From assembly GCA_947381435.1 (NCBI GenBank), contig CANCVE010000003.1:54116-118115 (forward strand): DNA of 64,000 bases. The letters run 5' to 3'. The notes under the pieces are model-generated. The model searched no databases. It was not told the origin of the DNA and saw only the letters and a list, made by a program, of their open reading frames with translations. A program made the translations under genes and the position numbers. Of the stretch, positions 62,842 to 64,000 are shown piece by piece (positions within the stretch are counted from its first letter, which is position 1; every line of letters starts with the position of its first letter). The stretch comes from Chitinophagaceae bacterium (GTDB lineage Bacteria; Bacteroidota; Bacteroidia; Chitinophagales; Chitinophagaceae).

Positions 62842-63605
62842 GCGTGTTCCTTCACCATATCTATAATCCAGTCTTTACGTTTCAGCACAAAGTTGGTTCC
62901 TAGATATTGGCGGCGTACTTGTTCATCATCGGCTAATTGTTCGGCGGTACCTTCTTTAAAAATCTTTCCTTCAATCAATAAATAAGCCCTGTCACAAATA
63001 GAAAGTGTTTCGTTTACGTTGTGATCGGTAATTAAAATACCAATGTTTTTATATTTCAGCTTAGCCACAACAGCCTGAATATCTTCTACCGCAATAGGAT
63101 CCACGCCAGCAAAAGGTTCATCTAGCAAAATAAATTTAGGGTCTACAGCAAGTGCGCGTGCTATTTCGGTACGGCGTCTTTCGCCACCACTTAGGCTATC
63201 ACCATTGTTTGTGCGCACATGGTGAAGGTTAAACTCCGTTAGTAATGTTTCTAGTTTTTCCTTCCTTTCCTTCTTGTTTAGCTTAGTCATTTCTAGTACC
63301 GCCATAATATTATCTTCCACACTCAATTTCCGGAAAACGCTTGGTTCTTGCGGCAAATATCCAATGCCCATCTGCGCTCTTTTGTACATCGGGAGCTTGG
63401 TTATATCCTCATCATTCAAAAAAACAGTTCCTTCATCAGGCTTTATTAGCCCCACAACCATATAAAAGCTAGTGGTTTTGCCAGCCCCATTTGGCCCTAG
63501 TAAACCCACAATTTCACCTTGTTTCACGTTTATAGATACCTTATTTACAACGGTTCTTCCCTTATAGCTCTTAACTAAATTGTGTGTATGTATGGTAATG
63601 CTCAC
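62820..63605 (-). CDS. lptB: LPS export ABC transporter ATP-binding protein
   Basis: The 261-residue product has Walker [21 protein letters not shown] (about residues 34-53), the Q-loop [20 protein letters not shown], signature [20 protein letters not shown], Walker [21 protein letters not shown] and H-loop [19 protein letters not shown]. These match LptB, the ATPase of the LptFG-C LPS exporter. The C-terminal EHAAVNSEQ is encoded by the word-type hairpin. The gene is followed by a 21-bp array in the divergent direction. Confidence 0.93.
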   Translation of the reverse strand: MSITIHTHNLVKSYKGRTVVNKVSINVKQGEIVGLLGPNGAGKTTSFYMVVGLIKPDEGTVFLNDEDITKLPMYKRAQMGIGYLPQEPSVFRKLSVEDNIMAVLEMTKLNKKERKEKLETLLTEFNLHHVRTNNGDSLSGGERRRTEIARALAVDPKFILLDEPFAGVDPIAVEDIQAVVAKLKYKNIGILITDHNVNETLSICDRAYLLIEGKIFKEGTAEQLADDEQVRRQYLGTNFVLKRKDWIIDMVKEHAAVNSEQ

Positions 63606-63683
63606 TGCGTTATTATTTGCAACAAATGTAAATGATAAACCATCAATGGTATTGCTAGGGTTATGGTAAAGAACTCTTTAACC

Positions 63684-63829
63684 CGAAAAAGAAGGCTTGC
63701 TATTGCAAAAAGCAATCATGTTATTGGCAATAACAACATTGTTATTGAGAAAAACAATCATGTTATTAGTAATAACAACATTGTTATTTGTAAAAGAAGG
63801 TTTGTTATTTGAAAGAAATAGTAGGGTTT
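63684..63829 (+). repeat. Tandem array, six 21-bp units plus a decayed one
   Basis: Units such as GGCAATAACAACATTGTTATT and GAGAAAAACAATCATGTTATT alternate. AACAACATTGTTATT and similar make hairpins. The seventh copy (63810-63829) is degenerate. It shares the 21-bp period but not the sequence of the arrays at 14907 and 54305. It lies 153 bp before the gene that starts at 63982. Confidence 0.9.
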
Positions 63830-63891
63830 AGCTAGAGTTTTATATTAGTTGAGAGAGTATAAAGTAGTTTGTGTAAACTGGTAGTAATTAA

Positions 63892-63948
63892 TTTTAGGGT
63901 TTCATCGCTGAGTGGAGCGTAGCGGAACGAGGCGATGAAACCCTAAAA
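63892..63948. repeat. Long hairpin between the array and the next gene
   Basis: TTTTAGGGTTTCATCGC (63892-63908) and GCGATGAAACCCTAAAA (63932-63948) pair perfectly over 17 bp around a 23-base loop (TGAGTGGAGCGTAGCGGAAC + GAG). It resembles an attenuator in the leader of the next gene. Confidence 0.85.
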
Positions 63949-63981
63949 CAACTTTTTATTAACCTTTTATACAAGACTCAA

Positions 63982-64000
63982 ATGGCAAAAAAAGACAACA
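63982..64000 (+). CDS. Start of a gene cut by the window end
   Basis: ATG at 63982 opens MAKKDN and runs to the window end. The position behind a 21-bp array and a hairpin repeats the layout of the orphan genes at 8856, 40795 and 54543. Six codons give no function. Confidence 0.5.

Overview
The window reads as a chromosomal segment of an AT-rich Bacteroidota bacterium, most likely near the Chitinophagaceae (inference; there is no rRNA here). Supporting signs are gliding genes gldF/gldG, a MurF-alanine racemase fusion, menaquinone synthesis by the futalosine route (mqnB, mqnD), a short 83-residue AtpC, YceI-family proteins, promoters with the Bacteroidota -7 box TAnnTTTG, and almost no Shine-Dalgarno sites. 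Most of the DNA is ordinary core genome. No rRNA, tRNA, complete insertion sequence, prophage or CRISPR array was found.

Layout: 1-4.1 kb envelope proteins (YceI, a beta-barrel protein) and a sugar-nucleotide transferase; 4.1-6.5 kb a two-gene ABC exporter; 6.6-9.8 kb accessory genes (zeta-toxin-like kinase with a small overlapping partner, an orphan gene behind a 41-bp tandem array); 9.9-12.2 kb hpf, a Xer recombinase, rpsU, riboflavin synthase; 12.2-18.2 kb polytopic membrane proteins, a PAP2 phosphatase and tmk; 18.2-24.8 kb hydrolase, tyrS, PrsW, kdsB, a sulfur-type MBL-rhodanese with ArsR regulator, tsaB; 24.9-26.9 kb atpDC; 26.9-28.8 kb accessory debris; 29-31 kb galactose genes; 31-34.5 kb an O-acetylation/SGNH/glucosaminidase cluster; 34.8-36.7 kb ung and plsC; 36.7-39.9 kb a six-PAS histidine kinase; 40.5-44.5 kb an accessory island (42-bp array plus orphan gene, ATPase plus nuclease pair, LysR regulator); 44.9-50.8 kb the leuC-leuD-leuA/cimA-leuB operon with two foreign small genes inside it; 50.9-52.5 kb mqnB, a candidate small RNA and mqnD; 54.3-55.7 kb a 21-bp array with an orphan gene, and a DUF2911 gene; 55.9-59.2 kb gldF and gldG separated by a GIY-YIG gene and duplicated palindromes; 59.3-63.6 kb murF-alr, dtd, a MazG-like gene and lptB; then another 21-bp array before a truncated gene.

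The unusual content is mostly between genes. Seven tandem arrays of three unrelated sequence families have unit lengths of 21, 41 or 42 bp, close to two or four turns of B-DNA. Four of them sit 50-150 bp in front of an otherwise unrecognised plus-strand gene. A second layer consists of large hairpins, each built from its own short repeated words, placed between or at the ends of genes and in some cases supplying their stop codons. A third layer is dispersed palindromes: a CACAAAG/CTTTGTG family, a CCTATAAGGGCT family, and one containing CTGAGCTTGTCGAAGCG beside a GIY-YIG nuclease. The best leads for something undescribed are the 21-bp-phased arrays with their orphan genes, a roughly 60-nt small RNA at 51.6 kb, the ATPase/nuclease pair at 41.6-43.5 kb, and the GIY-YIG gene with its palindromes inside gldFG.
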